This document shows, piece by piece, positions 1-8,422 of a stretch of 64,000 nucleotides of DNA. A model generated the notes under the pieces. It searched no databases and was not told the DNA's origin. It worked only from the letters and a program-made list of their open reading frames with translations. How positions within the stretch are numbered: the stretch's first letter is position 1; every line of letters begins with the position of its first letter. The stretch covers positions 41,627 to 105,626 of the forward strand of contig JASJPK010000022.1 in NCBI GenBank assembly GCA_031426735.1. The letters run 5' to 3'. This DNA comes from PFJX01 sp031426735 (GTDB taxonomy: Bacteria; Pseudomonadota; Gammaproteobacteria; Burkholderiales; Thiobacillaceae). The position numbers and the translations under genes are program-made.

Positions 1-804
1 GATCAGCCGCGTGCAGCCGAGGTGGGCGGCGGCCAGGACGACCAGTTCGGCTTCATTTTCCTGCGGCGGCAACAAGGTGCTCCGACTGCGCACGGCGACA
101 TAATCGACCTGCCAGCCATGCCGGGCCAGTTCCGCCGCCGCGTTCTGCTCGATACGCGCGAAATCCCGATTGCCCGCGTCGATTTGTTGTGCGGCAGCGC
201 GCAAGACGCGATACAGACGCGGCGCCTCGGCGCGTTCCTCGCTGGCGAGATAGCCGTTGCGCGACGACAAGGCCAATCCGTCCTCGGCCCGCCCGGTTTC
301 GCCTGCCAGCATGACGATGGGCAGATTGAACTGGCGCACCATGCCCTTGAGGATGAACAACTGCTGGTAATCCTTCTTGCCGAACGCGGCATAGCGCGGC
401 TGCACCATGTCGAACAGTTTCAGCACCACCGTTGCGACACCCTGGAAATGGCCGGGTCGATAGTGACCGCAGAGTTCGTCGGCGAGCGGTGGCAGCACGC
501 TGAAGGTTTGCGGTTCCGGGTACATCTCGTGTCCATCCGGCGCGAACACGATGTCGCAACCGGCCGCTTCGAGTTGTGCGCAGTCGGCGTCCAGCGTGCG
601 CGGGTAGCGGCCGAAATCCTCGCCGGCGCCGAATTGCAGCGGATTGACAAAGATGCTGGCGACCACCGGCTGGCCATGCTGTTTCGCCAGTTCGATCAGC
701 GAAATGTGGCCGCTGTGCAGGTTGCCCATGGTCGGCACAAAAGCGGTTTCGCGCGCATCGGCCAGTGCGCTGCGCAGTTCGGCGACGGTATGGATCAAGC
801 GCAT
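1..804 (-). CDS. panC: Pantothenate synthetase, 3' end cut by window edge
   Basis: PanC condenses pantoate with beta-alanine using ATP, the last step of pantothenate (coenzyme A precursor) synthesis in the cytoplasm. Translating the minus strand from the ATG at 804 gives MRLIHTVAELRSAL, then the nucleotide-binding signature PTMGNLHSGH and later FGKKDYQQLFI, both typical of the family. The frame is open to base 1, giving 268 codons without a stop. The family is usually about 280 residues, so only about the last dozen are missing. The start ATG shares its A with the TGA stop of panB (TGATG), which implies translational coupling. Nothing suggests that the gene is broken. Confidence 0.95.
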   Translation of the reverse strand, partial: MRLIHTVAELRSALADARETAFVPTMGNLHSGHISLIELAKQHGQPVVASIFVNPLQFGAGEDFGRYPRTLDADCAQLEAAGCDIVFAPDGHEMYPEPQTFSVLPPLADELCGHYRPGHFQGVATVVLKLFDMVQPRYAAFGKKDYQQLFILKGMVRQFNLPIVMLAGETGRAEDGLALSSRNGYLASEERAEAPRLYRVLRAAAQQIDAGNRDFARIEQNAAAELARHGWQVDYVAVRSRSTLLPPQENEAELVVLAAAHLGCTRLI

Positions 805-1586
805 CAGAAAGTGTGCTCCGCGCCGGGAAACTCGCCGGATTTGACCGCCGCGACATAGGCGCGGATCGCCGCGGCCAGATCGCCGGCACCAGTCATGAAA
901 TTCTTTGCGAAACGCGGCGGTTTCGGTGTCAGGCCGAGGATGTCCTGCAGCACCAGCACCTGGGCATTGCAGTGCGGACCGGCGCCGATGCCGATGGTGG
1001 GAATGCCGAGGTGTTGGGTGACTTCTTCCGCCAGCACCGAGGGTATCGATTCCATCAACAGCATCTGCGCGCCGGCGCTTTCCATGTCGCCGGCGTCCTG
1101 CAGCAGTTGCGTCGCGGCGCCGGCATCGCGCGCCTGGGCACGGTAGCCGGTGGTGTTGACCGATTGCGGCATGAGGCCCAGATGCGCGCACACCGGGATG
1201 CCGCGCTGGGTCAGGAAACGCACGCTGTCGAGCATGATCGCGCCGCCCTCCAGCTTGACCATGTTGGCGCCGGCCGCCATCAACCGGGCGGCGGAGTCGA
1301 ATGCCTGCTCCGGGCTCTTCTGATAGCTGCCGAACGGCAGGTCGACCATCACGAAGGCTTTGTCGGCGGCGCCGCGCGTGACCGCGTCGGTGTGATAGAT
1401 CATCTGCTCCAGCGTCACCGGCAAGGTCGAGGCATGGCCCTGTACGGTCATGCCGAGCGAGTCGCCGACGAGCAGGACGTCGACGCCGTTGTCGGCCAGC
1501 AGGCGGGCGAAACTGGCGTCGTAGCAAGTCAGGACACTGAGCTTTTCGCCTTTTTCGGCGCGGGCAAGCAGTTGCGGCAGATACAT
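804..1586 (-). CDS. panB: 3-methyl-2-oxobutanoate hydroxymethyltransferase
   Basis: PanB transfers a hydroxymethyl group from methylene-tetrahydrofolate to alpha-ketoisovalerate, the first committed step to pantoate. The 260-residue product is full length and shows the family landmarks LTCYDASFARLL near the N-terminus, VGDSLGM, and GIPVCAHLGLMPQS. It is translationally coupled to panC downstream and follows the deoxynucleoside kinase gene after about 30 bases. The neighbouring folK contributes to folate synthesis, so the cofactor used by PanB and its enzyme are encoded together, a grouping common in betaproteobacteria. Confidence 0.96.
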   Translation of the reverse strand: MYLPQLLARAEKGEKLSVLTCYDASFARLLADNGVDVLLVGDSLGMTVQGHASTLPVTLEQMIYHTDAVTRGAADKAFVMVDLPFGSYQKSPEQAFDSAARLMAAGANMVKLEGGAIMLDSVRFLTQRGIPVCAHLGLMPQSVNTTGYRAQARDAGAATQLLQDAGDMESAGAQMLLMESIPSVLAEEVTQHLGIPTIGIGAGPHCNAQVLVLQDILGLTPKPPRFAKNFMTGAGDLAAAIRAYVAAVKSGEFPGAEHTF

Positions 1587-1616
1587 GATGTTGCCTCCGG
1601 CTGGCGCGGCTGGAAC

Positions 1617-2255
1617 TCAGGCGCCCAGATTGAAAAATTCACGCGCGCCGCGCATGTCCTGGATGCGCTGCAGCAGCAATTCGAAGTCGGCGTCCTTGTC
1701 GGCGAAGTTGAGGTTTTCGCTGTTGACTATCAGCAGCGGCGAGGCCTCGTAATGATAGAAAAACTCGCTGTACGCGTTGGACAACTCGGTTAGATAGGTT
1801 TCGTTGATCTGGCGTTCATATGCGCGCCCGCGTCGCTTGACGCGTTCCAGCAGCGCGGCGGGTTTGGCCTGCAGATAAATGACCAGATCCGGCGCGGCGG
1901 CCTGCGGTTTGAGGCCGTCGTAGAGTTGGCGGTAGAGGCGGAATTCGGCTTCGTCGAGGATGAATTTGGCGAACAGCAGATCTTTTTCCAGCATGAAATC
2001 CGCCACCCGCGCCGGACTGAACAGTTCGCCCTGACCGAGGCGGCGCGCCTGATCGACGCGGGCGACCAGGAAGAACAGTTGCACCGGCAGCGCGTAGCGA
2101 CGGCGATCTTCGTAGAAACGCGGCAGGAAAGGATTTTCATCGGCGTTTTCCAGCACCAGTTCGGCATCGAGCCGCGCCGCCAGCTTGCGCGCGAGACTGG
2201 TCTTGCCGGCCCCGATCGGGCCTTCGACAACGATATGGCGGAAACGGCTGAACAT
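1617..2255 (-). CDS. Deoxynucleoside kinase (deoxyadenosine/deoxyguanosine kinase type)
   Basis: Likely phosphorylates deoxynucleosides in purine salvage. The 212-residue product opens with MFSRFRHIVVEGPIGAGKT, whose GPIGAGKT P-loop is that of the dNK/Dgk family. DLVIYLQA and the arginine-rich RVKRRGRAYE lid follow further on. The frame stays open upstream of the chosen start, but the ATG at 2255 puts the P-loop at the usual distance from the N-terminus and begins just after the folK stop. The upstream SD is weak, and reinitiation after folK is plausible. Substrate preference cannot be read from sequence. Confidence 0.88.
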   Translation of the reverse strand: MFSRFRHIVVEGPIGAGKTSLARKLAARLDAELVLENADENPFLPRFYEDRRRYALPVQLFFLVARVDQARRLGQGELFSPARVADFMLEKDLLFAKFILDEAEFRLYRQLYDGLKPQAAAPDLVIYLQAKPAALLERVKRRGRAYERQINETYLTELSNAYSEFFYHYEASPLLIVNSENLNFADKDADFELLLQRIQDMRGAREFFNLGA

Positions 2256-2271
2256 CTTCAAACGGAGAGGG

Positions 2272-2787
2272 TTATTGGCAGCCTGCCACGCGCGTCGCTT
2301 CAAGCGGCAGTCGCACGATGTCGCTACGCTGCACTTTTGCTAGACAGTCGGCGACGCGGCCATGGCCGGGAATCGATGCGTCGGCGGCGATTTCCGCGAG
2401 CGGGACGAGGACGAAGGCACGCTCGGCCATGCGCGGGTGCGGCAGCGTCAGGCCGTGTTCGTGCATGACCAGGCCGTCGTACAGCAGCAGGTCGAGATCC
2501 AGGCTGCGCGGCGCATTCTTGAAGGTGCGGTTGCGGCCATGCCGCGCTTCGATGCTGAGCAGGGCGGAGAGCAGCGCGCGCGGTGACAGCTGTGTGACGA
2601 CGCTGGCTGCCGCGTTGATGAAATCGGGTTGTTCGGCGTAACCGACCGGTTTCGATAAATACAACGCGGAGCACGCGGTCAGGCGGGTGTCCGGCAGGCA
2701 GTCGAGTTCGGCCCAGGCGCGTTCGATTTGCGCGACCGGGTCGCTGAGATTGGAACCGAGGGCGATATAGGCGGCGATTTCAGCCAA
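2272..2787 (-). CDS. folK: 2-amino-4-hydroxy-6-hydroxymethyldihydropteridine diphosphokinase
   Basis: HPPK transfers pyrophosphate from ATP to 6-hydroxymethyl-dihydropterin in folate synthesis. The 171-residue product has the N-terminal IALGSNLSDP, the pterin-site region GYAEQPDFINAA, and the catalytic RNRTFKNAPRSLDLDLLLYD, all characteristic. The start is a TTG at 2787. It lies inside the end of pcnB (8-base overlap) with GAGGT about 6 bases upstream, which supports this non-ATG start. The order pcnB-folK-dNK-panB-panC is conserved in betaproteobacteria. Confidence 0.95.
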   Translation of the reverse strand: MAEIAAYIALGSNLSDPVAQIERAWAELDCLPDTRLTACSALYLSKPVGYAEQPDFINAAASVVTQLSPRALLSALLSIEARHGRNRTFKNAPRSLDLDLLLYDGLVMHEHGLTLPHPRMAERAFVLVPLAEIAADASIPGHGRVADCLAKVQRSDIVRLPLEATRVAGCQ

Positions 2788-4174
2788 GCTTGACCTCGAC
2801 GGCGGCTTCGCTCCCTGACTTCGTATTGCTGCGACTGCGTCGGCGGCGTTTCGATTTGGCTTCGCCGGCCTGCGGTTTGATCAGCATCGCCTCGCGTTCG
2901 CTGTCGCTGGCATCCGGAAAGCGCGTCCACCAGTCGGCCATTTCCTGTTCGGCGTCGTTGCCCTTGGCGCGGATGAGCAGGAAATCGTAGCCGGCGCGGA
3001 AGCGCGGGTGCGACAGCAGGCGGAACGGGCGTGCGCCGTGGCGTTGTTCGAAGCGCGATTGCAGCGACCAGATTTCCTTGATCGTGCCGTCGAAGCGGCG
3101 CGGGAAGGCGAGAGCCACGCGCTGGCGTTCGAGCACGGCATCCATTGCATCGTACAAGGCGGGCTGATCGTTCTGGCCGCTGGCCTGATTGCGCCGCCAC
3201 TCGGCCTGCATGTCGAACCACAACAGACAGGCCAGCATGAAGGCGGGCGAGGCGGAGTGGCCTTGGCGCACGCGTTCGTCGGTGTCATGCAGCGCGGCAT
3301 GCAGGAATTTTTGCCGTTCCGCGTCGTCCAGAATGGCATCCAGCATGGGCAGCACGCCATGGTGCAAGCCTTCGGCGCGCAACTGGCGCACACCGCGCTC
3401 GGCATGGCCGGAGAGCAGCAGCTTCATCATTTCGTCGAACAGCCGCGACGACGGGATGCGTTCCAGCATCGGCGCCAGTTCGGCGATGGGCGCGCGCGTG
3501 GCGGGATCGATATGGAAATCGAGTTTGGCGGCGAAGCGTGCCGCGCGCAGCATGCGCACCGGGTCTTCGCGGAAGCGCTGGACGGGATCGCCGATGATGC
3601 GCAGCACTTTTTTCTTGGCGTCTTCGACGCCACCGTGCCATTCCCAGACTTCCTGCGTTTCCGGGTCGTAATACAGCGCATTGACGGTGAAGTCGCGTCG
3701 TTCGGCATCTTCCGCCTGGCTGCCGAACACGTTGTCGCGCAGCAGCATGCCGTCTTCGGCCTGGACGCGTGAATCGTCGTCTTCCTCGGCTTCTCGTTCC
3801 GTTTCCTTTTCCGGCGTGGCAGCACGGAACGTGGTGACTTCGATGGTGTCGGCGCCGCAATACACATGGACGATCTGGAAGCGGCGTCCGATCAGGCGGG
3901 AGCGCCGGAATACGCGGCGGACTTCTTCCGGCGTGGCATTGGTGGCGACGTCGAAATCCTTCGGTTCGCGCCCCAGCAGCAGGTCGCGCACGGCGCCGCC
4001 GACCACGAAGGCGCTGTAGCCGGCTTCCTTCAGCGCGCGCGTGGTTTTCAGTGCGCAGGAATGGATTTGTTCGCGCCGGATGCCGTGCGCGTCGAGCGGG
4101 AGAATGCGCGGACCGCTTGCTGCGGTGGGGCGCGCGGCTTTGCCGAACACTTTTTTGATGAACCGGCGAATCAT
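2780..4174 (-). CDS. pcnB: Poly(A) polymerase I
   Basis: Adds 3' poly(A) tails to RNAs, marking them for decay. The 464-residue product (from ATG 4174, MIRRFIKKVFG) has the nucleotidyltransferase head FVVGGAVRDLLLGREPKDFDVATNA, with the GG and D-F-D metal-binding aspartates, then the RRF..IGRRFQIVHV region and a C-terminal arginine/lysine-rich tail (KSKRRRRSRSN), typical of PcnB rather than CCA-adding enzymes. The open frame extends 18 codons further upstream, but the shorter start gives the usual N-terminus. It heads the minus-strand cluster through panC and is divergent from the exbB gene. Confidence 0.93.
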   Translation of the reverse strand: MIRRFIKKVFGKAARPTAASGPRILPLDAHGIRREQIHSCALKTTRALKEAGYSAFVVGGAVRDLLLGREPKDFDVATNATPEEVRRVFRRSRLIGRRFQIVHVYCGADTIEVTTFRAATPEKETEREAEEDDDSRVQAEDGMLLRDNVFGSQAEDAERRDFTVNALYYDPETQEVWEWHGGVEDAKKKVLRIIGDPVQRFREDPVRMLRAARFAAKLDFHIDPATRAPIAELAPMLERIPSSRLFDEMMKLLLSGHAERGVRQLRAEGLHHGVLPMLDAILDDAERQKFLHAALHDTDERVRQGHSASPAFMLACLLWFDMQAEWRRNQASGQNDQPALYDAMDAVLERQRVALAFPRRFDGTIKEIWSLQSRFEQRHGARPFRLLSHPRFRAGYDFLLIRAKGNDAEQEMADWWTRFPDASDSEREAMLIKPQAGEAKSKRRRRSRSNTKSGSEAAVEVKLG

Positions 4175-4266
4175 GGCTGCCGGAAGTGGAATTCGTTCAT
4201 GGGGTACGGTCTCACAGGGGTGTCCCAAAGCGCGGAATTATACACATCGCCCATGCCGGGCCGGCC

Positions 4267-4295
4267 TTGCCGGGGGCTGCCTCGCAGGCTACATT
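4267..4295 (+). promoter_or_regulatory. Candidate sigma-70 promoter for exbB-exbD-lpxK
   Basis: TTGCCG at 4267-4272 and TACATT at 4290-4295 are separated by 17 bases in the 167-base gap between the divergent pcnB and exbB starts. The match to the consensus is fair, and the -10 lies about 46 bases before the GTG start. Called from sequence only. Confidence 0.4.
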
Positions 4296-4341
4296 AGCGT
4301 GCGTTTTTGCATCCACTTTGTGCCTTCAAGGACTCATCGCA

Positions 4342-4947
4342 GTGTTAGCTCTCATACAAGCCGCAGGCTGGCCGATCTGGCCGCTTGTAATCGCCTCCGT
4401 GCTGGCGCTGGCGATCATTTTCGAACGGGCTTATACCCTGCGCCGCTCGCTGGTTATTCCGGCCAATCTGCTCGATCAGGTCATCGCCAATTTTCGTCAG
4501 CATGGGGTTAATCCCGACCTGCTGCGCGCGCTTTCCGAAGGCTCGCCGTTGGGCCGCATTCTGGTCGCAGGCATCCGCAATCTGGGCGTCAGCCGTGAAT
4601 TGATGAAAGAGTCGCTGGAAGAGGCCGGTCGCGCCGTGGCGCATGACCTGGAGCGCTATCTGATGACGCTGGGCACCATCGCTTCGGTGGCGCCCCTGAT
4701 GGGCTTGCTCGGTACCGTGGTCGGCATGGTCGAGATTTTCGGCTCGCAGTCGCCGACCGGCGGCAATCCGGCGGTATTGGCGCACGGCATTTCGGTGGCG
4801 CTCTACAACACGGCGTTCGGTTTGATCGTGGCCATCCCCAGCATGATCGCTTATCGCTTCTTCCGCGGTCGCGTCGATGCGTATCTGGTCGAGATGGAGC
4901 AGCAGGCCGTGCGTCTGGTCGAAGTCGTGCATGGCGAGAGGAAGTAA
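4342..4947 (+). CDS. exbB: MotA/TolQ/ExbB family proton channel protein
   Basis: Inner-membrane subunit of a proton-driven energy transducer. With ExbD it couples the proton motive force to TonB and so powers outer-membrane receptors. The 201-residue product has a first membrane helix at about residues 8-25, a long cytoplasmic loop, and the paired helices TLGTIASVAPLMGLLGTVVGMV and AFGLIVAIPSMIAYRFF characteristic of the family. I chose the GTG at 4342 because AAGGA lies 9 bases upstream. The open frame upstream encodes nothing membrane-like. It is followed after 7 bases by exbD and then lpxK, a common betaproteobacterial order. No tonB is present in the window. Confidence 0.9.
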   Translation: MLALIQAAGWPIWPLVIASVLALAIIFERAYTLRRSLVIPANLLDQVIANFRQHGVNPDLLRALSEGSPLGRILVAGIRNLGVSRELMKESLEEAGRAVAHDLERYLMTLGTIASVAPLMGLLGTVVGMVEIFGSQSPTGGNPAVLAHGISVALYNTAFGLIVAIPSMIAYRFFRGRVDAYLVEMEQQAVRLVEVVHGERK

Positions 4948-4954
4948 TCTCGCC

Positions 4955-5377
4955 ATGCAGTTCCGTCGAAGCCGCCGCGATGAGCCGGAAATCAATCTGA
5001 TCCCGCTAATCGACGTGTTGTTGGTCGTGCTGATTTTCTTGATGGTCACCACGACCTACGCGCGTTTTTCGGAACTGCAGATCAATCTGCCCGAGGCCCA
5101 GGGCGACAGCGCCAAGGAAATGCCGCAGCAGATCAGCGTCGGCGTCGATGCGCAGGGCGGTTATGCGGTCAACGAAGCCGCCGTCGCCGGGGTTTCCGTC
5201 GAACGCTTGGTTGCATCGCTGCAGGCCGCGGCCGGTGGCCAGAAAGACCCCGTCATCGTGATTTCCGCCGATGCGCAGGCGACCCATCAGGCGGTCATCC
5301 GCGTGATGGATGCGGCGCGCCGCGCTGGCTATCCTCGGGTGACTTTCGTGACCCAGAGTTCCGATAGCGGCAATTGA
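4955..5377 (+). CDS. exbD: ExbD/TolR family biopolymer transport protein
   Basis: Partner of ExbB: one membrane helix and a periplasmic domain. The 140-residue product begins MQFRRSRRDEPEINLIPLID, and the helix IDVLLVVLIFLMVTTTY carries the invariant membrane aspartate (about residue 23) used for proton coupling. ATG 4955 is preceded by GAGAGGAAG, which overlaps the end of exbB. The C-terminal part (VIVISADAQATHQAVIRVMD) matches the family. Together with ExbB it could energise the three TonB receptors at 30.5-37.1 kb, though nothing in the sequence ties it to them specifically. Confidence 0.93.
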   Translation: MQFRRSRRDEPEINLIPLIDVLLVVLIFLMVTTTYARFSELQINLPEAQGDSAKEMPQQISVGVDAQGGYAVNEAAVAGVSVERLVASLQAAAGGQKDPVIVISADAQATHQAVIRVMDAARRAGYPRVTFVTQSSDSGN

Positions 5378-5384
5378 GTCGCTG

Positions 5385-6443
5385 GTGATCAACGCGCTCT
5401 TGCGCTGCTGGTACAGCCGCTGTCCGGCGTGGTTTTTCCCGCTGCATGTCGTGCTGGCGAGGCCATTGAGCTGGTTGTTCGGCCTGCTGGTCCGGCTGCG
5501 CCACATCTGCTACCGCCTGGGACTGTTCCGCGTCGAGCGCATGCCGGTGCCGGTCATCGTGGTCGGCAATCTCAATGTCGGCGGTTCCGGCAAGACGCCG
5601 TTGACCATTGCGCTGGTGCAATGGTTGTGCCAGGCCGGTTATGCCCCTGGCATCGTCAGCCGCGGTTACGGCGGCAGCGCGCGTAGCGCCATGCCGGTAC
5701 GGCCGGACAGCGATCCTGCGCTGGTCGGCGATGAGCCGGTGCTGCTGGCGCGGCGGGCGGCCTGTCCGGTCTGGATCGGGCGCAAGCGGGTCGAGGCGGC
5801 GCGGCAATTGCTTACTTTTCATCCGGAAGTGAATGTGTTGATCGCCGACGATGGCTTGCAGCACCTCGCCCTGGCACGCGATGTGGAATTGGTCGTGGTC
5901 GATGCGGTGCGCGGCTTCGGCAATGGCCGCTTGCTGCCGGCAGGACCGTTGCGTGAACCGCTGGCACGCCTGGCGAAAGTCGATGCGGTGGTGATCAACG
6001 GTACGCAGTCGTTGCCGGCTGCGCTGCCTTGTCCCAGTTTCGCAATGCAGGTTGGCGGCACGTGTTTCGTCAATCTTGCCGAGCCCGATCGATGCGTGGC
6101 GGCGGCGCATTTTGCTGGGGAAGCGCATGTAAAAACGCTGCATGCCATCGCCGGCATCGGTCATCCAGAACGATTTTTTACTCAGCTGGCCGGCCTCGGG
6201 CTCGACGCGATGCCGCATGCCTTCGCCGATCACCATGCTTATGTCGAGTCCGATCTGCCGACCGGGACTGTGTTGATGACGGAAAAGGATGCCGTCAAAT
6301 GCGCCCGCATCGGCGGCAACAGTGGGCGCCGCGATCTCTGGTTTCTGGCGGTTGACGCGGTAGTCGATGGCGGACTACAACCCCTGATCATCAATCTTCT
6401 GAACGCTCGAACAAGGAACCCGAATGGATCCCAAACTGCTTGA
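5385..6443 (+). CDS. lpxK: Tetraacyldisaccharide 4'-kinase
   Basis: LpxK phosphorylates the 4' position of the lipid A disaccharide precursor at the inner membrane, which marks the cell as an LPS producer. The 352-residue protein starts at GTG 5385. It has an amphipathic or membrane N-terminus (WFFPLHVVLARPLSWLFGLL), the P-loop VGNLNVGGSGKTPLT at about residues 62-76, SRGYGG, GDEPVLLA and IADDGLQHLALARD, all diagnostic. It begins 7 bases after exbD and its end overlaps the trm112-like gene by 20 bases. In many relatives kdsB follows next; here it is absent and flagellar genes follow instead. Confidence 0.95.
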   Translation: MINALLRCWYSRCPAWFFPLHVVLARPLSWLFGLLVRLRHICYRLGLFRVERMPVPVIVVGNLNVGGSGKTPLTIALVQWLCQAGYAPGIVSRGYGGSARSAMPVRPDSDPALVGDEPVLLARRAACPVWIGRKRVEAARQLLTFHPEVNVLIADDGLQHLALARDVELVVVDAVRGFGNGRLLPAGPLREPLARLAKVDAVVINGTQSLPAALPCPSFAMQVGGTCFVNLAEPDRCVAAAHFAGEAHVKTLHAIAGIGHPERFFTQLAGLGLDAMPHAFADHHAYVESDLPTGTVLMTEKDAVKCARIGGNSGRRDLWFLAVDAVVDGGLQPLIINLLNARTRNPNGSQTA

Positions 6444-6606
6444 AATCCTGGTCTGCCCGCTCTGCAAGAGCCCCCTGGTACATCACAAGGAAACGCGCGA
6501 GCTGATCTGCAAGCCCGATCGCCTGGCTTTCCCGATTCGGGACGGCATTCCCGTCATGTTGATCGACGAAGCGCGGCGTCTGGAGGAAACCGAAGAAGTG
6601 GCTTGA
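6424..6606 (+). CDS. Trm112-family (YcaR-like) small protein
   Basis: The 60-residue protein MDPKLLEILVCPLCKSPL has one CxxC pair and the phrase CKPDRLAFPIRDGIPVMLIDEARRL, which defines the Trm112/YcaR family. Eukaryotic and archaeal Trm112 proteins activate methyltransferases; the bacterial role is not settled. Only one pair of cysteines plus an isolated C is visible, so zinc binding may be partial. The gene overlaps lpxK and precedes fliJ by 30 bases. Confidence 0.88.
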   Translation: MDPKLLEILVCPLCKSPLVHHKETRELICKPDRLAFPIRDGIPVMLIDEARRLEETEEVA

Positions 6607-6636
6607 TCGTGGCGACCAAGATATAGGTGACCTGAA

Positions 6637-7092
6637 TTGGCGACTGCATTCCCGTTGCAAGCCTTGCTGGACCACTCGCGCCATCGCATGGAGGCGGCGG
6701 AACGCCTGCTGCGCCTGCTGAAACGCAAGGAAGCGGCGGCGCGTCTGCGTCTGCAGGAACTGCAGGGCTACAAGACCGAGTATCAGGCCCGCTTGTCCGG
6801 GGACGGGGCGAGCGGCATGGACATCGTCATGCTGCGCGATTTCTATGCCTTCATGATCAAGCTGGAGGGCGCCATCACGCATCAGGAGGGGGAATGCGTC
6901 CAGGCCCAGTCGCATTGGCAGTCGGCGCATGTCAGCTGGCTCGAATTGCGGCAAAAGGTGAAGGCCTACGAGGCGTTGGCCGTGCGCCACGCCCACCAGG
7001 AAATGCAGCGCGAGGAGAAGCGGGATCAGCGCATTACCGATGAAAACGCGTTGCGCAAGCATGCCAGTCGAAAGGATGGCTCGCAGTTTTGA
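6637..7092 (+). CDS. fliJ: Flagellar export protein FliJ
   Basis: FliJ is the small coiled-coil stalk of the flagellar type III export ATPase complex and escorts export chaperones. The 151-residue product is almost wholly helical and charged, rich in Q, E, K and R, with the family-typical start FPLQALLDHSRHRMEAAERLLRLL and a heptad-like pattern throughout. It starts at a TTG with AGGTG 7 bases upstream. FliJ normally follows fliI and fliH; those genes are not here, so fliJ sits alone at the boundary between the lpxK cluster and fliK. Similarity is structural rather than motif-based, so position also counts. Confidence 0.8.
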   Translation: MATAFPLQALLDHSRHRMEAAERLLRLLKRKEAAARLRLQELQGYKTEYQARLSGDGASGMDIVMLRDFYAFMIKLEGAITHQEGECVQAQSHWQSAHVSWLELRQKVKAYEALAVRHAHQEMQREEKRDQRITDENALRKHASRKDGSQF

Positions 7093-7098
7093 TCGGTT

Positions 7099-7114
7099 CG
7101 GCACGACGATTGCT
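7099..7114 (+). promoter_or_regulatory. Sigma-54 promoter upstream of fliK
   Basis: CGGCACGACGATTGCT fits the -24/-12 consensus (TGGCACG-N4-TTGCW) at all but the first base. It lies in the fliJ-fliK gap, with the -12 element about 33 bases before the fliK ATG. Sigma-54 control of middle flagellar genes is well established in many proteobacteria, so this probably drives fliK-fliLMNOPQR. Confidence 0.75.
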
Positions 7115-7146
7115 TTATCTCCAGTCAGACGGAATGGAGAAATCGA

Positions 7147-8268
7147 ATGGCAGAAATCCAATCGGCGTTGCCGGCGAAGTTTTTACAGATTGCCGGCGCG
7201 CATAAAGCGGGCCACAAGGAATTGGTGGCGGCGAGCGCGCAACTCGCCAGTTTTTTCGGTGTGCTGAAATCGCAAATGGCGAAGTCGGATGCGGTTGATG
7301 AAACGATTGCGCTCGATATCAAAGCTGACACTCTGCACAAGCCGTTGCAGGTGCAGTCCGATGCCGCCCCGGCTGTGCTGGCGGCAAACAGTTTCGCTCC
7401 CCAGATGCCCGCTTTATCGAACGATCCTGCGCTTGCCGCTGCGGTCAACGCTTCCATGCCGGTTTCAAATGCAAATGCACCCGCTGTCGACGTCGCTGTC
7501 GAGATGACGCAAAGCGACGAATCCGATTCGATCCTGGTGCGGCCGCGCGGCGAGGTCGATGCAAAACCGCTCGGTTCGGCAAAGCCGGAAGCGCTGCTCA
7601 AGACCGCGACGGCGGCAAATGCTGCCGGCACTGGGCAAGGCTTGCCGTTGACGGCGACCTCTCGCCAGGCCGATGGCGCCCCGGTTGCGCCGGACGCCAA
7701 GTTGGAAGCGAAGATCGAAGCGGTCGTTTCCCCGACGTTGTCGACGCCGGTTGCGCCGCGGGCAGAGGCGGTGGCGAGCCAGCCGGTTAGCCTGGGGCAT
7801 TCGTTCGAACAGGCGTTGCGTCAGGTCGAGACGAAAACCCATGCCGCAATCGAAGCGCCGCTACGGAGTGCTTCATTCGTTGCGGAATTGGCTGACAAAG
7901 TGGTCTGGTTGGCTGGACGTCAGGGGCAGATGGCCAATCTGTCGCTGAATCCGCCCGAAATGGGCGCTCTGGAAGTACGCCTGACGGTGTCCGGCGGCGA
8001 CGCCACTGCGCAGTTCTTTTCGCCGAATCCCGGTGTGCGCGATGCAATCGATGCCGCTTTGCCGAAATTGCGTGAGTTGATGGCGCAGGCCGGGCTCAAT
8101 CTCGGCGAGGCCGAAGTTCGCGATCAGGCTTTCGGCCGACGCGATAACTCCGAAATGCAGGGCCAGGCCTCGGCGAAAGAGATCGATGCCGCTGTCAATC
8201 AGGCTGCATTGGCCGGTATCGGTGCGGTCAGGTCGGCAGGCGTGGGTCTGGTCGATCTCTATATTTAG
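7147..8268 (+). CDS. fliK: Flagellar hook-length control protein FliK
   Basis: FliK measures hook length and switches export from hook to filament substrates. The 373-residue product has a long low-complexity, Ala/Val/Pro-rich N-terminal two-thirds (the ruler region). The conserved C-terminal domain at about residues 250-320 contains LSLNPPEMGALEVRL and FFSPNPGVRDAID, the hallmark of Flg_hook C-terminal domains. ATG 7147 has GGAGA upstream. It is the first gene after the sigma-54 site and precedes fliL. Confidence 0.92.
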   Translation: MAEIQSALPAKFLQIAGAHKAGHKELVAASAQLASFFGVLKSQMAKSDAVDETIALDIKADTLHKPLQVQSDAAPAVLAANSFAPQMPALSNDPALAAAVNASMPVSNANAPAVDVAVEMTQSDESDSILVRPRGEVDAKPLGSAKPEALLKTATAANAAGTGQGLPLTATSRQADGAPVAPDAKLEAKIEAVVSPTLSTPVAPRAEAVASQPVSLGHSFEQALRQVETKTHAAIEAPLRSASFVAELADKVVWLAGRQGQMANLSLNPPEMGALEVRLTVSGGDATAQFFSPNPGVRDAIDAALPKLRELMAQAGLNLGEAEVRDQAFGRRDNSEMQGQASAKEIDAAVNQAALAGIGAVRSAGVGLVDLYI

Positions 8269-8422
8269 TCCCATAACGCCCTCCCAATACAAAAAACATC
8301 CCGCCTGGGGTGGCTGGGGCTGTTTGTCCGCTTGTCATCTCATAATAAAGAACATAAGCTTCTTGAAGGAAGATTCTGTTTTTGTTTGGTATTTCAGCGA
8401 GACATTTTCATTCGAGGGCGCG

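Noticed and set aside
53..889. 278-codon minus-strand open frame across the panC region
   Set aside because: It is arginine-rich and out of frame with the clear PanC reading from ATG 804.
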